A DNA stretch of 8,617 nt, from the NCBI GenBank assembly GCA_937902055.1, contig CALGUJ010000215.1, positions 1-8,617 on the forward strand. The letters are read 5' to 3'. Below, piece after piece: positions 6,911 to 8,617 of this stretch. Each line of letters opens with the position of its first letter. Position 1 is the first letter of the stretch. The stretch is from an uncultured Pelolinea sp. (GTDB lineage Bacteria > Chloroflexota > Anaerolineae > Anaerolineales > Anaerolineaceae). The translations under genes were made by a program, and so were the position numbers. The notes beneath the pieces were generated by a model that did not search any database, had not been told where the DNA came from, and saw only the letters and a program-made list of their open reading frames with translations.

Positions 6911-7894
6911 TCAATCGCCGGTGTAGATCACGGCCTGCTTCCCCAACGCTTCCCAGCGTTCGAGGAATTCGGCGATCTTCACGTTGTAAGTCCACTCGCT
7001 GTCTACGACTGTGACGGTTGAAGCGTTGTATCCGGTAATAATCCAGGTGTGTTCGAATCGGGCAACGGTGGTGGTGTTGCCATTGGAAGCGGTGTACTCC
7101 ATGGTGTCGATCTCGAAGGGCATATTCACGATCCAGGCGATCACCGGTTGATCGTTGGCGATCTCTTTCTTCAGGCTTTCAAAGTCCCAATCGCGTTTGG
7201 CTTTGGCCGGAAGGCCGTATTCTTTGAGGAGTTTGGCAATCGGCGCGGCATGCACGCCGTAATCATCGGGCGGAAATTGGCCCATTGCGCCATTAATCCG
7301 GCCAACGAAACCTGTCTCTGGATCATCCGAACGCGGCAGACGGTCGATGAATTCCTCCTCATCGATACTCACCCCGTAGAACCTGGCCCAGTCCACGGCC
7401 GATTGCGATTCGCAATCCAGCGTGTAAAGCTGCGCTGTGCCGCGCAAACCGCCGACGTAGGCGGATATGGGGATTTCTTCTTCATCATTATTAATATTTT
7501 CCGCGTCGGGTTTGCCGGACGGGGAGGATTGTTCCCCGGCGGGCGCATAGGCTACCTGCATCGATTCCTCGGACTCGCTGGCAGGATTTTCCGGCTGGGG
7601 AGCGGGCATGGGGGTATAAACCGGACCGGGCTGGAAGGGTGTGGGCTGCGCGGCGGAGAAGATGCTGGCAGGGTCAAGAACCGCCCGTTTATCGCTGCTG
7701 CCGAGCAATCCTTCGAAAAATGATGAGGACTCGGGATAAATGATCCTGACCATGCTGGTGGCCAGCAGGCAAAATAAAAATGCCAGGACGACGCCCGTGA
7801 GGGTGATCCAGATTGATGATTTCTCAGGAATGGTAGATTTTGCTTTCATCATTCCAGTACGGTGCAATATTCTTGCCAATCGTCTATTAGCCAT
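6911..7894 (-). CDS. Membrane-anchored C39-like (papain-fold) cysteine peptidase
   Basis: From the chosen ATG the product is 327 residues. A basic N-terminus (RRLARILHR) is followed by one membrane segment at about 28-48 (WITLTGVVLAFLFCLLATSM). A proline-rich linker with PTPFQPGP and TPMPAPQPENP and an acidic patch NNDEEEIP lead into a C-terminal domain from about 140. That domain has the C39-like layout: Gln155 six residues before Cys161 in LYTLDCESQSAVDWARFYG, His282 in FEHTWIITGYN, and Asp298 in VVDSEW, a plausible Gln-Cys-His-Asp set. The peptidase domain should lie outside the cytoplasmic membrane. Substrate unknown: it could be a protein, peptidoglycan peptide or signal precursor. No ABC transporter is adjacent, unlike bacteriocin-exporting C39 enzymes. 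Start uncertain: no ribosome-binding site precedes 7894, ATG 7852/7849, or TTG 7960. Confidence 0.75.
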   Translation of the reverse strand: MANRRLARILHRTGMMKAKSTIPEKSSIWITLTGVVLAFLFCLLATSMVRIIYPESSSFFEGLLGSSDKRAVLDPASIFSAAQPTPFQPGPVYTPMPAPQPENPASESEESMQVAYAPAGEQSSPSGKPDAENINNDEEEIPISAYVGGLRGTAQLYTLDCESQSAVDWARFYGVSIDEEEFIDRLPRSDDPETGFVGRINGAMGQFPPDDYGVHAAPIAKLLKEYGLPAKAKRDWDFESLKKEIANDQPVIAWIVNMPFEIDTMEYTASNGNTTTVARFEHTWIITGYNASTVTVVDSEWTYNVKIAEFLERWEALGKQAVIYTGD

Positions 7895-8002
7895 TGGAAT
7901 TACGACGATAAAGTAGATGAAAATGTTCCCCTTTTCGGGAGAATACAAATTCAGGAGCAACCGAGACCGAAAATATGTTTATTGAAGAGGGGTATTAATA
8001 GG

Positions 8003-8029
8003 AAAAGGACTGCCGTCAAGCAGCCCTTT
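8003..8029 (-). terminator. Rho-independent terminator of recA
   Basis: On the minus strand AAAGGGCTGC and GCAGTCCTTT form a 10-bp stem (one G-U pair) with the 6-nt loop TTGACG, ending in TTTT then CC. It begins about 27 nt after the recA stop codon. The T-run is short, so termination may be partial. It separates recA from the C39-like gene downstream. I see no clear promoter for the C39-like gene in 7895-8002. Confidence 0.7.
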
Positions 8030-8055
8030 GAATTCTTGAATGGTGAATCGACTTT

Positions 8056-8617
8056 CTATAAATCTTCGCCGGCAGGCGCGGCTTCGCTGTCATCCGCAGC
8101 GAACATAGGAAGACCGCCGCCGATAGCCTGCTCGCGCACTGCTTTTTCCACATCCGCCATCAATTCGGGATTCTGGCGCAGGAACTCTTTGGCGTTCTCG
8201 CGTCCCTGGCCGATGCGCGTGTCGCCGAAGGAATAGAAAGCGCCGCGCTTGGTGACCACATCCAGGGCGGAACCCAGGTCGATAATGTCGCCGGCGCGGG
8301 AGATGCCTTCGTTGTACATGATGTCGAATTCAGCGGTGCGGAAGGGCGGGGCGACCTTGTTCTTGACCACGCGCACGCGCGTGCGGTTGCCGATGATCTC
8401 GGCGCCGGATTTGATGGATTGAATGCGGCGCACGTCCAGGCGCACCGAGGCGTAGAACTTGAGTGCCATGCCGCCGGGGGTGGTTTCGGGATTGCCGAAA
8501 TAGACGCCGATCTTCTGGCGCAGCTGGTTGGTGAAAACCACGGCGGTGCGGGTCTGGTTGATGGCGCCGGAGAGCTTGCGCAGCGCCTGCGACATCAGGC
8601 GGGCCTGCATGCCCATG
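8056..8617 (-). CDS. recA: Recombinase RecA, C-terminal part (5' end beyond window)
   Basis: The last 186 or so residues of RecA, the ATP-dependent DNA strand-exchange and SOS co-protease filament protein. The first visible residues, [17 protein letters not shown], correspond to the region after DSHM near E. coli residue 164, so Met at 8616 is internal and the Walker A and B motifs lie off the right edge. Visible landmarks are [21 protein letters not shown] (split as TNQLRQKIG and [10 protein letters not shown]), which covers the DNA-binding loop L2 region; [33 protein letters not shown]-like [10 protein letters not shown]; and an acidic tail [12 protein letters not shown] typical of the regulatory C-terminus. 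The reading frame is intact to TAG at 8058-8056. Its own terminator follows. Upstream context, such as promoter and LexA box, is not in the window. Confidence 0.97.
   Translation of the reverse strand, partial: MGMQARLMSQALRKLSGAINQTRTAVVFTNQLRQKIGVYFGNPETTPGGMALKFYASVRLDVRRIQSIKSGAEIIGNRTRVRVVKNKVAPPFRTAEFDIMYNEGISRAGDIIDLGSALDVVTKRGAFYSFGDTRIGQGRENAKEFLRQNPELMADVEKAVREQAIGGGLPMFAADDSEAAPAGEDL

Noticed and set aside
8614..8616. Met codon near the right edge as the start of a short RecA
   Set aside because: It aligns inside RecA (the DSHMG region). The gene simply continues past the window.

Overview
This is an ordinary-looking bacterial chromosomal segment of moderately high GC with dense genes and short gaps. 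It has no rRNA, tRNA, CRISPR array, insertion sequence or prophage signal that I can see. The RecA C-terminal half, a short archaeal/thermophile-type S-adenosylhomocysteine hydrolase and the form of the XdhC-family protein remind me of Chloroflexota (Anaerolineae-like). That placement is from memory and tentative.

Layout. Bases 1-168 (minus) hold the first 56 codons of an unrecognised gene. Bases 292-1656 (minus) encode a metal-dependent amidohydrolase of the MTA/SAH (adenosine-nucleoside) deaminase type. A 227-bp divergent intergenic region (1657-1883) separates it from a tight plus-strand operon: mtnA (1884-2927), an adenosine-kinase-like PfkB kinase (2941-3897) and ahcY (3922-5181). The operon ends in a strong intrinsic terminator (5207-5234). 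A separate plus-strand XdhC/CoxI-family gene follows (5302-6351). It converges on a minus-strand block: a small four-helix membrane protein (6364-6798), a membrane-anchored C39-like cysteine peptidase (6911-7894) and the 3' part of recA (8056 to the right edge), which has its own terminator.

How the genes fit together. The central locus handles adenosine by-products of S-adenosylmethionine use. AhcY splits S-adenosylhomocysteine into homocysteine and adenosine, and the kinase would turn adenosine into AMP. MtnA isomerises 5-methylthioribose-1-phosphate (or its 5-deoxy analogue), and the divergent amidohydrolase probably deaminates a related 5'-modified adenosine. No nucleosidase or phosphorylase (mtnN/mtnP) is in the window, so the pathway must be completed elsewhere.

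The most notable non-coding structure is in the divergent region. A near-consensus promoter drives mtnA, but the short leader carries a textbook terminator hairpin with eight Ts just before the TTG start, which suggests attenuation. A long-spaced inverted repeat sits between the two divergent promoters. I found no clearly new multi-gene system; the best leads are this regulatory region, an altered substrate pocket in the deaminase, and the anchored C39-like peptidase.
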